Assembly (NCBI GenBank): GCA_017165825.1
Contig: CM029367.1
Span: 15,796,310 to 15,860,309, forward strand
Origin: Hepsetus odoe
Taxonomy: Eukaryota > Chordata > Actinopteri > Characiformes > Hepsetidae
Direction of reading: 5' to 3'
Length of the DNA: 64,000 bases
The notes under the pieces were generated by a model. It had not been told where the DNA came from and made no database searches. It saw nothing but the letters and a program-made list of their open reading frames with translations. This document shows positions 24,839-38,324 of the stretch, piece by piece. A program made the position numbers and the translations under genes. Within the stretch, counting starts at the first letter, position 1, and each line of letters begins with the position of its first letter.

Positions 24839-25246
24839 ATTTATTGTGATGATTTCACTTAATGTAAAGGTCAGCTGAGGTTAAAAAAGGATGTGGAATT
24901 TGCTCCCGTTTTAAAAGACATATTGTATCTGTTAAAAACGAATAGTCATTTTATAAATTGCATCTTTTTCCCCGTCATTTTTATAATTTAATGCTAACAT
25001 AATGAATTAAGAACATTCATACAATATGAATTAATTAATAAATGAATACAAATAAATATGCAAATGAGTTATTATAAACAGGCCCATTGCCAGTTATGAG
25101 TACAGAGGTCTGGACCGTTACAGTTTTTAAGAGCAAAAACTAAAATTTTAAGTTAAATATCAACAGTTAAATATATAAACTAAAAATATTTATAAACTTC
25201 AGTAAAAGTGCCTTCTTAATTCAGTTTACATGTGCTATTAAAAAGC

Positions 25247-25253
25247 TGTGTGC

Positions 25254-25291
<38 letters not shown>
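25247..25291. repeat. (TG)n microsatellite
   Basis: 45 bp of TG with a cg interruption near its start. Confidence 0.95.
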
Positions 25292-25294
<3 letters not shown>

Positions 25295-25776
25295 CCAACA
25301 CAGACCAGCTTTACAGTCTAGAGTAAAGACTGTAAACATTGTATTGCATTTACATCAGAAAGTAAAACAACCTGAACAAAAACTTTAGAGTCTTTAGACT
25401 TCTCCACTGGCACTGTATGAACACTGTATGAAGGGTTAGTTGGGCATTTACTTTTCTTTTTTTTTTGAATTTGTGTTTTAAAGATTTTAGCAAAAATAAA
25501 GTGCTTTATTTTTTGTGTTTTTTAAAAAGACTTGTGTATTTAATGTTTGGTGCAGCCTCCTTTACTCACCCACTCCCCCATTCATGAACTTTATTGGGTT
25601 TTTTTTTTTTTTTAATCTTCAGGGCTATGGCCCTGAATATAATCAATTTTATTGTATTTTAATTAAATTAAATTAAATTATTTTAATTGCATGTAAACTG
25701 CAAACACAAATTTACAACTTATTGTGTGGTTGCTTATACTGTGCTAGCTGCTGTGTGCTTAATTTGAAATTTTAAT

Positions 25777-26163
25777 CTAAGGTCCTTGACTGTATGCAAA
25801 AGCGCAGACTTTCTGCTGGTTCTCAAGGTTTTGAATCGCTTGAGCTAGCCTTGTGATCGTCTGTTCAAAATCATGTGTTTGTGTTGCTCTACTGCAGCAC
25901 ATGGAAAACAGAACAGATCCTTCACCTGCTTCTCCAATGTGTGAATTTAAGCTGTATGGCTTTAGATAAAAGCTTCCTGTTTTGATGTGCTCACTATTAG
26001 CTCGGTAAAATGTTTCGTTGTTTGTAACTGTATTTTTGGTTGTCTGTGTTTTGTCTGAGTTGAATATGAGTCGTTCTGCCTCTTGTCTTAACTGATCTTC
26101 CTCACTGGTATCGGATGAATCAATAAGTGGCATCAATCCAGACCTCAGGCTCTGATTCTATAT
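25777..26163 (-). other. Unrecognised ORF of about 120 codons (orphan exon or retro-element piece)
   Basis: An open frame of 128 codons from a TAG at 26163 to TAG at 25777 in AT-rich sequence. The first ATG is near 26,133: MPLIDSSDTSEEDQLRQEAE, then a helical-looking end (DFEQTITRLAQAIQNLENQQ) and CAFAYSQGP. Composition (acidic Ser-rich start, amphipathic end) looks protein-like rather than repeat-driven. In another frame immediately upstream lies DIESEPEVWIDATY, which could be the same reading frame after an indel. No family recognised, and no splice-site or promoter support. Confidence 0.25.
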
Positions 26164-29100
26164 CTAGCCATGACTAATGCAGTGTTATCACTCTAATGCC
26201 CTGTGGACCAATTCCATGTTTTTGAAACAAAGCATAAAAATAAGGCAACAAAAATGTAGAATCACTTGCATTCAATTCCAGCTCGGCTGCTTATTTTTTT
26301 TCAGTGGGTCAGCATCTGGTCAAACGTTCCCTTTTTTTGTAACACCTAATATCCTACAGTGATGGACATTTTAGGGCTTTAGTGATAAAATGGGACAGGC
26401 TTTCTGGAGCTTTCTGTCCAGGTTACCTAGCTAAGCTGTCAAAACTATGAGCAGCCCACTTTGGCTCATGCTGTGAAATCTTCAAATTGCACTGAAGAAG
26501 GGTGATGATTTTATAAAACTTCCAGTGAGCTGCTGTTCCCTCTTCCAAAAGAATGAATGACTGATGCACTGAAGTAAGGGAAATGCAGAGGATAGACCTT
26601 AGCAGGCACAAGAATGGATTTAGCAGGAAGATACTCATGAGAGACTACACAAAGAGTTTATTACAGCATTAGTAACTCAAACCTCCCCTCTCTTTGCATT
26701 CTGAGAGGATGCGCACAGGCCCAACAATCACACAACCATGGTTAAATGACTGCAATGGATGTTTTATGAAATCACTTATACATTCTAAGGGTTTCTTATT
26801 ATGTTAAGGCAGGGCTTTTTCTAGATATAATTAGATCTCTTTAGAATTAAAGCATTAAGCCCATAAAATTGTATAAAAATTGCACTGAACCTTGACTTCA
26901 GAACATCGAAACAAAACAAAAAAATAAGAAATGTTACACCACCTTACCTGTGCTCATATTTACTAAAGATAAATTGTTGCGTTTCCTTCATGCAACCAAC
27001 TTCATTTCACAAATTAACTTTCGCTGGCTACAGAGAACATGTTTGCATGATAATTAAGTGTCCATGTGTGAGAGAAGATGAGAAATTCATATTCAGTTTG
27101 GTTCTCTGACGTGGCATATATTCTCCAGCGAGCACATGGACACGCTGCATATGAATAATGTAAAGAAGATTGTAGCCTACATTAATTTCATACAGATCCA
27201 AGTGTCTCCATCCAAAAGCACTGAGTGACAATTAAATAGGTCTCTGAACTGATAAAATATTCATAGAGTTGTTGTGGTGGCACTAGAAGTGTGTTAGCAT
27301 TGAGAATGAAAACTGTGTGTATTTACGACCTCTGCTTGGCTCCTAATCCTTCAAGCTACCTTATTCTGTTCGTTACAAAGGGGCTTCCTGGCCTCTGTTC
27401 AACCGCGAACCCTTTGAGAGTTTTGTTAAATGAAATTATATTTCTTATTGTTTTACTATTGTTATGATTTTGGTCAACTGCATATCGTCACTGTGATTTC
27501 CAACTTTCTTTCTATTTTAACATCATTTGAAATGTAAGCTGCCCTTCACATTGTGTGAGCATTTCCAGATGTATGCCCCAAAGAATTTACCAAAAAAAAA
27601 GAGTTATGGTAAAATACACTGGATAATTTTTCTCCTAAAAAAACTCTAAATAACAACTCTTACAAAGTTACAAAGTCAGAGAAATTAGGTTTTCTTACCA
27701 CAGCAACAATATGAACAGAAGAATTTGGTTTTGCTGTGACAGAAAGAATAGCCATCGGGTTAGAAATGTCATAAAGAAACTATAAGCACTGAGTGAGGTA
27801 ACTGGATTGCGCAAGAAAGCCTCTAAAGTGGGATTCTGAGTGGTACCCATGAGAAAAACAACAGTATGCTGTTGGAAAGTGAAGAGTGGAACAGAATGCT
27901 GCCTCTCAGGAGCCGTTCACTTTCATATTAGAGTCCAGAGCAGGAGGCCAGTTCTATAACGGCAAGCTTCCACAGAGCAAACGACAACAACAGCATTGAT
28001 GTCTGTGAGGGGTTCATGCCAAGTCCATCCCATCCCTCTCCGACAGCCTGATTATCGCTTCATTTCACCTTGAGAAGTCAAAGGCAGAAGAAGAGACACT
28101 TTATTATGATTCAGCCTTCATGAAAACTAGAGTTGGTTTGTGGAAAGACTTGAACCTGATAGCATCGAATGTAAAGCGATGCAAATTTAATTAATTAACT
28201 AGAAGTAACTATGCAGTATATTATTTATTTACATGTAAATAATAAAAAGCAACAGTAATAAATGAAATAAGGGTTTAACAACTCAACCACATAAAACCAG
28301 ACTGTTTCATTGATTCATCATTTCTCAAATATTTGCTGGCTTCAACTTGTTTTCCAGACCCTCTTTAAAGACTTTGGGCTGCTTGGTTAAAGTGGTGTTT
28401 AATTATTTAGTTTCTAATTGTTAGGGTTTACTGTAATGTACATAATGTAGGGTTTTATCAAGTCTTTGCTTGGCGTATTTGGAGAGAAAAGTAAGTGAGT
28501 TTTTCTCTTACTTTTAACTCTAAATGCACCAAAAGGCATCACTAAGGTTTCCAATAGAACTTGTCTCTTTTCAATTTCTTACTCCTTTTCTCATCCACCT
28601 CTCTCATGCTGTTACACTGCATCCCATTGCCAGGTTTAGTTTCAAGTCTCTCCACTCAAGTGATGGCCGTTCCGCCTCCATGAGCTGAAACTCTGCTGTG
28701 CCAAGCTGGCACACTGCCATACTTGCACGCTCTGCTTCAGAGAGTGCGCAAGTGCATATATTTGTCTGAAATAAGCATCTGATCCCAGTCTATCCTGTAC
28801 AAATATGAGGCATAACATGCTCTCGTTATCTTACATTAGAGCAAAGGCTCCAGGTACAGTGGGTACAGCAATGAATGGGAGAATAGGCATTGAGACAGAT
28901 GGGATTGGGAGGAAAAAAACTCTTTTCAGTAATGGGTGTTTCAGAGCCTCATAGTTCCACCCATGTTAAATTTTTTTCACACAATTTGAAAATGTCTGCC
29001 GTTTTCCATTGTATGAACATTACATGACGACAGAAATTCTCGTTGCTTCAATGTACAATAAAGATGTCTGTACATGATGCATCCATTTTCAATAAATAAA

Positions 29101-29849
29101 AAAAAAATTACATATGCCCTTACCAAGTATGCAAGTATCATGCAACATAAAATTGTTTCTTCCTTTTTTAATTATTTGGATGATTTATTAGTGGATTATT
29201 TTGACTAATATGAGATAGCCTGGTCATTCAACCATGTCACTTCCAAGGGCTGTTTCATCTTTAAAGTCATCAGAAATAAAAATAATAATAATATATGTCA
29301 AAAAGCTTGTGAGTATGCATTCTTTGTTCCGTTAATAAATGAAATCTACAATCATAATTATAGTTTCTGAATTTATTTTGTGATTTTAGCATGAAAAAAT
29401 GATCCACCAGCTGCTTCGCAGATGATAAAGAAGGTATTTTATGTAAATCCTTTTTCATTTTTTAATTATCGTTTTTCAAATCACATGTTGTAATTATGTA
29501 TAATGTCAGTTGTAAAATCACTCTTTTGAAAAGATGGCATCTGAAATACATATTGTATAGATATCCCCTACGAAGAATAATTTAACTCTGAAAACCACAT
29601 AATTATTGAAATTATTGAAATAAGACAAATTTCCTTAAAATACTGAAGAGGCCGTATTTGAAAATAATGTCTTTGAAATACTTTCTATGTGGATAGCCCC
29701 TAAAAAGAGGAATTAACTCTGCAAAGCACATGAAAATTGCTGCTTATTATTGTGAAAATTTGCCCAAAATACCAAAGAGACCTGTGAGCCTAAAACAAGT
29801 TTAAATAGAACGGCTCATCTCATGGAACCCTTGCACATTGCATAAAGAC
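26164..29849. other. Non-coding sequence
   Basis: No repeat family or coding exon recognised in 3.7 kb of AT-rich sequence. Confidence 0.5.
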
Positions 29850-31160
29850 TCAAATGCTCAGCACGAAATGCTGTCAATACAGGGCTCCAAAACACTTTTA
29901 GCAAAGACTTCAATAGAAACATCCCAGATCTCCTTCACAAAAAACTAATCCAGCTAAACATTGACTCCTCCATCTGTCAGTGGATTACAATCTTTGTCAC
30001 CAGTGGGAGACAATACATCAGACTGGGCCCTCAACAAGCAAATCCTCATATAGTTAGAAACGGGCGCCCCGCAAGACTGTATGTTGTTCCCTTGCTATGC
30101 ACCTTGTACCAAAGGCTGCATCTCTCGCGGACAATTTGTCAAAATCATCAGATACGCAGATGACACCACAGTGGTAGGCCTCATCGCTAACAATGATAAA
30201 TCCAGCTACCTGAGGGAGGCAGACCACCTTGAGTAATCGTGTGAAAGCAAAAATGTGGAGCTCAACACCAACAAAACAGTGGAGTTAATAATGGAATAAC
30301 ACAAAATGCTTCAGTCCACTCCCCTGTGGCAAGTAATGACAGCAGCGTCCCCCAAGTTGAATCATTCAACTTTCTGTTACAACAATGGATGTTCTTTCTA
30401 GGACAGCTGCTAATACTCCAGGTCAGCCCACACATCCTGGTTTAGTTCTACAATGCCATGAAGAGATCAGTCTGACCTCATACACTGCAGTCTGGTAAGG
30501 CTCTGAGTCTGCCCGTTCTAAGACCAAGCCACAAAGAGTTGCACACATGGCTCAGAGGGTCATCGGCTGCTATATGAATTCTATCAAAGATCTACACAGC
30601 TAGAGACAGGAGAGCGACAGAAGACAGGAAAACATGGAATATTGTGATTGAACCATCTTTTCCAACCCTCAGCATGTTCATAAGACTTCCTTTCCAGATG
30701 GTGGTACAGGGCTATTAACACCAAAACAGCTCCTATTATAAAGTGGCAGTCCTGCTCAGTAGCTTCTGAGCTCTACACGGTCTGTTGTATTTGTATTTAT
30801 TTATGTGCTTCTTCGGAGCCTTCAGCATTGACTCCTCATATAACATTACCACCTTCTTTATTGATCACTCTCACCACATACCACTCCCCCACTGTGAATT
30901 CTTTTTCATATATTATTGATATTGTTAATACACTGCACACTATCCTTGTGCTGTATGTAGTATTGTATAGTATATTGTGCATACTGGACTGGACTATGTT
31001 GTATTGAACATTCTTCTATTGTGTACTGCTTGCATTATAGACATCTTTTTCGCTGTTGTGTTGCCCACTATAATTAATTTATTGTGTAATTTATATTTAA
31101 TGTTCTATTTTGTATTTTCCTAATACATATAATACACCTTGCTGAATAAAGGAAAACCAG
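29850..31160 (+). pseudogene. Degenerate CR1/Rex-type LINE reverse transcriptase
   Basis: Conceptual plus-strand pieces in shifting frames: DLLHKKLIQLNIDSSICQW, then a GSPQG-like region near 30,060, then YADDTTVVGLI near 30,150 (the catalytic YADD of reverse transcriptases), then NVELNTNKTVELIM. Stops and frameshifts occur every 50-100 codons. The 3' end peters out in T-rich sequence before 31,160. Different orientation from the minus-strand LINE pieces elsewhere. Confidence 0.75.
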
Positions 31161-31391
31161 CACCAGAAAAATTAAAATCATAAAGTATTGGTAATCTTAG
31201 GCTAAAGCAAATTTCCACTGCATTTATCTTATCAAGGTTTAATGACTTGGATGGATCTGATATATTAGATTAGTCATTTTAATCAAAGCTATTACTGAGC
31301 ACCAAATATACAAACTCGTTCATTTTTGTGTAAAAAAATGTAAAAAATAAAAAAAATAAAAAACACTCTCTTTGTAATTATCTCATATGAG

Positions 31392-31580
31392 GAATAACCC
31401 CTTCCCAATAGGTTGCCCTGAGGTACCCTTGAGCAAGGTACCGTCCCTGTCCCGCTCCTCCCTGCGATGGGCTGGCGACCTGTCCAGGGTGCGTCCCCCG
31501 TCCTCGCCCTGTGTGCACTGGGTTGGACACCAGCACTCCCCCGCGACCCCATTTGGGACAAGTGGCAGATAATGGATGGC
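31392..31580 (+). repeat. tRNA-derived SINE, tail type A, 5'-truncated
   Basis: Starts in the body (cccaataggttgccctgagg) and runs through gcgatgggctggcgacctgt to atttgggacaagtggcagat. The head is missing. Followed by a short ggatgg tail. Confidence 0.78.
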
Positions 31581-31711
31581 TGGAGTATTTTCATTTAATT
31601 TCTAAAGTAAATTAAATAATATACAATTAAATAGATAGCTTTCATTTTGCATAATTAAAGTCAGCAATGTCATTCCTGCATCTTGTAGCTGATTTTATAT
31701 ATTTATTTGTG

Positions 31712-31945
31712 ACTATTCTTGTCATTGTGAGAACACACATTGAACCGCGACGAAACTGGACCTCTGCATTTAACCCATGCACACACCATGCAGCAAGGGG
31801 TAGCTGTGAAAGCGCCCAGGGAGCAGTGACGGGGACTGTACCTTGCTCAAGGGTACCTAAGGGGCAACCCTTGGTAAGGGGTTTGAACCCACAATCTTCC
31901 AATCCTGTGGCCAATTCCCTAACCACTAGGCTACCACTGCCCTAT
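31712..31945 (-). repeat. tRNA-derived SINE, tail type B
   Basis: Reverse copy: B-type tail at the low end (gtcattgtgagaacacacat, ctctgcatttaacccatgca), body ccttgctcaagggtacctaa, and a head ending ttccctaaccactaggctac. Only about 130 bp from an A-type copy in the opposite orientation. Confidence 0.8.
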
Positions 31946-34228
31946 AAGTTTATCAGGGAACAGGTGAAGGTCTCACTGTATGTCTGAGGGGATGGTTAAA
32001 GGGTCAAAGTTTCAAATGCCCATTTTTGGAAAGTCACAAAGCAATTTTAAATGACTGCTGATATTTACTTGCTTGTTTGCTCAATGAACAAAATGAACAC
32101 AAAAAGTTTAATCACTTAAACCTCCAACAATGGTGCCTACTCCCTGTAGTCACCTTTAGCTGGGATTTCTCAACTTCACTGTTATAAAGGAAGAAAATAA
32201 GTCATATCGTAAGCACAAACATAACATAACTGGGTGAATTAATTAGAGACTGTACATTTGCCTTAATGCCCCAGTATGAATGAAAACAAGCTGCTTGCCT
32301 CAGTTCGTGGGTAGTGATTAGACATGAATATAAAGTATTAAAACAAAAAAACATAAATATTTAGCCAACACTGAAGTAACATTTTCATATTTTGGATTGT
32401 ATGTTAAATGGCTATATTTGCTCTGTAGACATTGTGACTCCGGTTTCCTCTTATCAATACTCACAAGAAATGTGACTCAGTAAGTTGCTCTACCATAAAC
32501 CATAAACCAGTCTAAATGGCTTTGCTTACATTTCAGCAAACTGCAAAAATTAAATTCAAAATAAGCTGTATTCAGCTTTACGTTTTTTATGTTTCCCAGT
32601 ACAGCCAACAATTTTCCCCTAAGTTCTGCTATAATGTGTCTAAGCACAGTATTTTTCTTCTTTCTCCTGCAGCACTTCCTTCTTGGCATATTTCTTAAGT
32701 CTTTCTTCTTTTCTGACTCCATGCGACACCAGGTGCTCTATTTGAAGAATATGGAGGTGAACGTCCATCCCCCGCACACACTTACTGATTGGCAGATGGA
32801 GTATCAATGGTGCATAGAGTGCTGTGTGTCTAGCATACTCTTGCATACGTTTAATATCCCATGATCATGGCCATTAGGATTGACCATGTTTGAGGGAAGC
32901 GTTGCACTGTTGTTCTTATGAATGGCTGATGCATGTGGGGAAGTAATGGGTAAATAAGTATCTGTGGGAAGCTTCAGTCAAAGTCTATGCTGCTGCAGAG
33001 TTAGCCCAGAGCTTTGATGTTGACACATAAGCTGAGTAAGGAGAGCACAGCTGGTAAAAATAGAAGCACTACACGGCCAGTATACTTTGAGGGACAGCGA
33101 AGCTCATATCCGAGATTTATGAGTGAAGGAAGCAGAAGTTTCAATCCCTTTGGTAAACATACAGCTCAGGTAAGAGCAGCCTGTCGACCCTCACGGAGGT
33201 ATTGAACCCCTCCACAGCATCTGCTGATGGTCATATCAAAGTGCTCTATATGCTAGATTTCCTGCACTGTGATTAGGCTGAGAGGCTGCTTATTGGACTC
33301 AATTATGATAAAACTGTATTACTTTCAATTAGCAGAGTTAGTGGCATTAGGCTAAATGATGTTCAGGGCTAATTAGAGTGGAGTAAATGTATCTGAGGCT
33401 AAATGAACACTGGTCAGAGGAAAGTGAGTGACTACTAATGAAGGACAGAGAGACAGAGAGAGAGGGAAATGAAATATAATACAGCTGACAGCTGTCTAAC
33501 TGCCTATTGCTCTTGTGCTTTATAGTCCTATGATTACTGTAGTTCAGTCCCTTCATATAATGTGAGAAGACTGTCTCTGATATTTGATTTCTGAGGGACA
33601 TTTGCACTGTGAAGCTTTCTAAGTAGGTCTCTATCTGAGGATTTCAAATCTACACAAAGTCTTTTACAGAAGAACCCTAAAGAAATTTCCAATTAAGTGA
33701 CTGTGGCATTGCTCCGCAAAGCATTTTGGGCATTTTTATTTTTAAGAGTGTAACTGGGGCACAGAATACATGAGGACACTCAGGCACCATTTCATTTAAC
33801 TCATCTAACCCCCTTTCTCTCCTTCTCTCTTTTCAAGTGGGTTTATTTCCCATCTCTCATTCTCATTTTCTCCCTTCCTCATTCTCCCTGCCTTGTTCCG
33901 TGTCTGACTCTGTGCTCTCAGTCTCTGATCTTGTCCTTGACATCAGTCGCCATAAGTCACAATCAAAGCCTCATGCTGATGACGCGTAGCTCAGTAGAGG
34001 ACCCTGAGAACAGAACCCATCCATCACACTGTCCATCCGGTACACAGCCCAGGACACGCAACATGGCTGCCCGCAGCATAGACCATTAGCTTTCAGTTAC
34101 TGTTCACTCTGACAAATGTACAAACATTGTGCAGTACAGTTGAAAAGCAATAGCAATCCATCACTCAATCAGCAAGTTTTTTTTCCCAGAAAGATTTATT
34201 ATATTTTCAACTTAATAGATTATATTCT

Positions 34229-34230
<2 letters not shown>
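31946..34230. other. Non-coding sequence
   Basis: Unique. Pyrimidine-rich block at 33,820-33,890. No coding signal. Confidence 0.5.

Positions 34231-34295
<65 letters not shown>
34231..34295. repeat. (TA)n microsatellite
   Basis: 65 bp of perfect TA repeat, self-complementary and so able to form a hairpin. Confidence 0.98.
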
Positions 34296-34304
<9 letters not shown>

Positions 34305-34729
34305 GAACAGTGTAAAATTCCCAATCTGATGCTCATCATTTATTACATATTTGTTAATATATAAATTGTTTAGATCTTTTCTCACCTTTTTAATTATAAC
34401 CAGCAAAACAAAATATATTAAATGGAGCTTTTTGGAAAAAAATCATCAAAAAATCATCAAATTCCCTCTGAGGTGTGAAAAGGAAGTTTGTGATTTGTGC
34501 CTGGTTAATCAGATTACTGTCAATCCTGTTGAATGTAAACATTGCTTGAGTGTACCTTCTGCACTTAATATATGAAGGAAGCTTTTCAAATGTGTCAACA
34601 AGCAAATACACTATCAAGAGATCCAGAAAGACAAGCAAGAACGTAGTTTTAATGTAAGTCTCAAAACTGCTACAGCTGAGTACCACTGTGAGAGCCATTA
34701 TTCCAAATAAAGAAACCGTGAGCTGGCAC

Positions 34730-34860
34730 TATACTGTCAGAAAAAGGTACCGTAGGTGTCTTTTTCTTTTTCATCAAGGTACAAACAGTGTACATGTACC
34801 ATCAAAGGTACAACATGGTCCTTGAGATTCCGTTTGTACCCAATTATGCTTCTGGTAAGA
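34730..34860. repeat. Fragment of ggtac-rich DNA transposon
   Basis: Repeated short ggtac words (aaaaaggtaccgtagg, tcaaggtacaaacagtg, accatcaaaggtacaaca) resemble the ends of a non-autonomous fish transposon. Limits and family uncertain. Confidence 0.35.
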
Positions 34861-35134
34861 GGAATGGGGTAGATTTTGTACCTTTTCATAATCTAAAGCT
34901 ACAGCAAAATACAGAAGCTCCACACATCCAGACAAGGTGTATGGATAAGGTCAGTGCAACTAAAAATGAAAATGTCAGGAGAATATTCCGTGAATTTGCT
35001 GTACTAAAGTTTAACAGCACCTTTTCTCTGGGAAATTATACCAAAATTGCAAAGAATAGATGGACAATTCTGCTAGAATTGCACTGAGAAACATATAAAT
35101 GTGGAAATAATGAAGGAGGACTGCCTAGTTTCCA

Positions 35135-35320
35135 TTTGAAAGTGGGAAAGGAAAGTGACTGTTTGTCATTGTGAAACACAGCACAACACACAGTGAGACA
35201 CAACAAAATTCAGCTCTCTCTGCTTTACCCATACACACTGTGCAGCAGGGGGAACAGTGATGTGGTATAGCACCTGTTGAAGGGTACGCTGTACAACCTA
35301 CTAGTCTGGGATTTGCCAAA
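35135..35320 (-). repeat. tRNA-derived SINE fragment, tail type B
   Basis: Reverse copy with the B-type tail gtgactgtttgtcattgtga, a ctgtgcagcagggggaacag body block and a decayed agggtacgctgtacaaccta. Head missing. Confidence 0.65.
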
Positions 35321-36817
35321 ACAACACAAAATTCTGCAAAGCTTGACCATTCTAGCAACAGTTGCTCGAGACAGTTGTGGGTGGAATATGGCACGGTCAA
35401 GGTACTCTTAGCATTATAAAGTAACTATATTTCTGGTCAGTTTCTCTTTGTGATGTAAAGCCTTATACACACTGCCTGTGTGCTAGTTATTATGGATGAG
35501 TTAGGAGCACCCAGTTCAGTTAGAGGGTGCAGAGAGCTTTTCTCTGCCCCAATCAAACAGTGCAGAATGACGGCACAGAGAGAGGAGTCATTACCAAATG
35601 AGGGTAATCTCAGTACAATTATAGAGAGCAGTCATTGTGACTGTGTATGAGCCAGACAGGGCTGTGGGTAAGGGATCATGGTGTAGAAGGCCCTTTAACT
35701 GCAATAATAGTTTATAATTAAACTAACACATCTTGGTGAAATATGCAGAGGCATGAATATTAATGCATGCTTTTAGAGGCAAATGGTATATTTGAATAAT
35801 CTGCCATCTGCCATGTCTACAGCCCATTCATTCTGACTAATTAATGACCACGTTAACTCCTCATAAACTAGTTTCAGGCACAATGACATCATTACCATCA
35901 TCCTCCTATTTTTTGATGACAATGTGGAGATCTGAGCATGCAGCTCAGACAAGCCAATCAGACCACTGAGAACCACAAATTAACCCATAAATAACGGCAG
36001 CTTGCTATTTTAAAACTGCTTGCAAAGTGCTGCCATTATTAGACTGTAACAGGACAAACCCTAATCTGGTTTAGAAGATAAAAGTACTAATAAGAGTTCT
36101 ATTACATCAGAAACCTCCTTAAGGCATACACAAAACTAAAGGAAAGAACTCAACTGGACAGGGCCTTTTAATTGTACCCTGAACTTGTCTTGAAAGGTTC
36201 CTCTCCCACATGAAGTTAAAATAGCATTAAACTGGATATAAAATAATGCAATATGTAATCCGGAAACATGTTTTATTTGAGATTTTAATTTAGAACAGTT
36301 GACTTGTAATCTCAGAAATTATTTCTGCCTTTGAAATAAATTTCAATTAGCATTTTCCATTATATTAAACAAATGCTAATAAAAAATGTTACTGCATTTA
36401 TAGAATGCACTTTTTTTTATTTGTGCAACAGTCAGGATGCATTTTGGCCTTTTCTTTACCCAAAACTGTTTCATCTTATTTGTATTTAAGCATGTCTTGA
36501 ATGAACTGTGTGCTACAGATTAAAAGCTGAGGACCATCCTCTTAGACAGAATATCTTGTATAACTACCAGAGTTATTCCTTTATTCCTGCTTTGAATTAT
36601 TGTGATGTAAAAGCCCTTACAGCCACAGTTAGTTAAATAGGATTAAAATAAGCTCGAACTTTGTCTGAGCTGAACATTTTACATTTTTAGAGGCAGTTGT
36701 AACCACTCTCAAACAACTTCCGAATCCACTTTAATTGTGATGAATGATGATTTTACAAGATATGCTTGGCAGTACCACTATTTTTATTCAAAAGAACTTA
36801 AGTTAAAAATGTATATA
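35321..36817. other. Non-coding sequence
   Basis: Unique AT-rich sequence, no feature recognised. Confidence 0.5.
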
Positions 36818-37267
36818 CAGTTCTGTGCAAAAGTTTTAGGCAGGTGTGGAAAAAATGCTGTAAACAAAGAATGCTTTCAAAAATGGAAGTGTTAATCATA
36901 CTGCTGATGCAGTATAACTACCTTGTGTCTTGTTGCTGTGCTCAGTCTTGCCATGACATGACTGTCTTCCACAAACTCTCCTTGGTAGCAGAGTTTGGCT
37001 GTTCCTCCCCAGTTTTAAGCCTCCTACACAGCTGTTTCTGTTTCAGTTCATGCACTGCGTTTCAGCCTACGCAGACACTGATGATCATCAGCACCTGTTT
37101 GAAAACTGGTTGATCATACACCGACTATAATCTACAAAATCCCTGACTTTGTGCGTACTCAGAAGAATTGATGCTATTTGAAGAAAAGGTAGTAACACCA
37201 AATATTGATTTGATTTAGATTTTTCTTTTGTTCGCTCTCTTTGCATTTTGTAAATTGATAAAAATCA
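36818..37267. mobile_element. Long-TIR Tc1-derived transposon, copy 4, right end lost
   Basis: Left end cagttctgtgcaaaagtttt preceded by a TATATA run. The interior is rearranged (unfamiliar sequence 36,900-37,070), and the right TIR is cut off after gcattttgtaaattgataaa, where SINE-like sequence begins. Confidence 0.75.
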
Positions 37268-37289
37268 GCATTTTCGCCTACATTTGCAT

Positions 37290-37475
37290 TCATGGTATTT
37301 AGCAGAAATAATTTTATCCAGAGTGACTTGCATGTCTTGGATTACAGGAGCAACTCAGGTCTTGCAGGGAGTTAATGGTGGTAGTGCTAGGGAGGTGGAC
37401 GGAACCAGGACCTCTTTGATCCATAGGCCCTAAGCAAGTACCCTACCACTAGACCACCTCCACCCCTATTCACCC
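37290..37475 (-). repeat. tRNA-derived SINE fragment, reverse orientation
   Basis: In reverse it begins ggtggtctagtggtagggta (A-box-like), has a B-box-like ggtcctggttccgtcc, and ends in a core (agtcactctggataaaatta) resembling the conserved centre of V-SINE-type fish repeats. Family name tentative. Confidence 0.55.
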
Positions 37476-38297
37476 CTAAGTTCATCTTGGTCTCATCAGA
37501 CCACAGGACATAGTTCCAGTAATCCATGTCCTTAGTCTGCTTGTATTCAGCAAACTGTTTGCGGGTTTTCTTGTGCATCATCTTTAGAAGAGGCTTCCTT
37601 CTGGGATGACTGGCATGCAGACCAATTTGATGCAGTGCGCATGGTTCGAGCACTGACAGGTTGGCCCCCAACCCTTCAACCTCTGCAGCAATGCTGGCAG
37701 CACTCATAATGTCTATTTTCAAAAGGCAACCCCTGGATATGATGCTGAGCACGTGCACTCAACTTCTTTGGTTGACCATGGTGAGGCCTGTTCTGAGTGG
37801 AACCTGTCCTTTTAAACAGCTTTGTGGACTTGACCACCGTGCTGCAGCTCAGTTTCAGGGTGTTGGCAATCTTCTTATAGCCAAGGCCATCTTTATGTAG
37901 AGCGACAATTCTTTTTTTCAGATCCTCAGAGTTCTTTGCCATCAGGTGCCATGTTGAACTTCCAGTGACCAGGATGAGAGAGTATGAGAGTATAACACCA
38001 AATTTAACACACCTGTTCCTATCTACACCTGAGACCTTGTAACACTAACGAGTCACATGACACCGGGGACAGGAAATTTATCCTGCTAATTGGGCACAAT
38101 GTGGACATTTTTCCCTTAGGGCTGTACTCACTTTTGTTGCCAGTGGTTTAGACATTAATGGCTATGTGTTGAGTTATTTTGAGGGAACAGCAAATTTACA
38201 CAGCTGTACACTGATTACTTTACATTGTATCAGAGCACAAATCTTCAGTGTTGGGTCCCATAAAAGATATAATAAAAATATTTACAGAAATGGAGAG
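37476..38297 (-). pseudogene. Tc1-like transposase, N-terminal half plus 5' flank
   Basis: On the minus strand from about 37942: MAKNSEDLKKRIVALHKDGL, the paired-type helix-turn-helix DNA-binding domain of Tc1 transposases, continuing to KKLSARAQHHIQGLPF. A second frame (37,700-37,490) gives HPRRKPLLKMMHKKTRKQFA and MDYWNYVLWSDETKMNL, the region of the second catalytic Asp. At least one frameshift separates them and the C-terminal third is missing. Sequence 37,945-38,297 corresponds to the 5' flank and terminal repeat region of the element. Non-functional. Confidence 0.8.
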
Positions 38298-38324
38298 GTA
38301 TATATATATATATATATATATATA

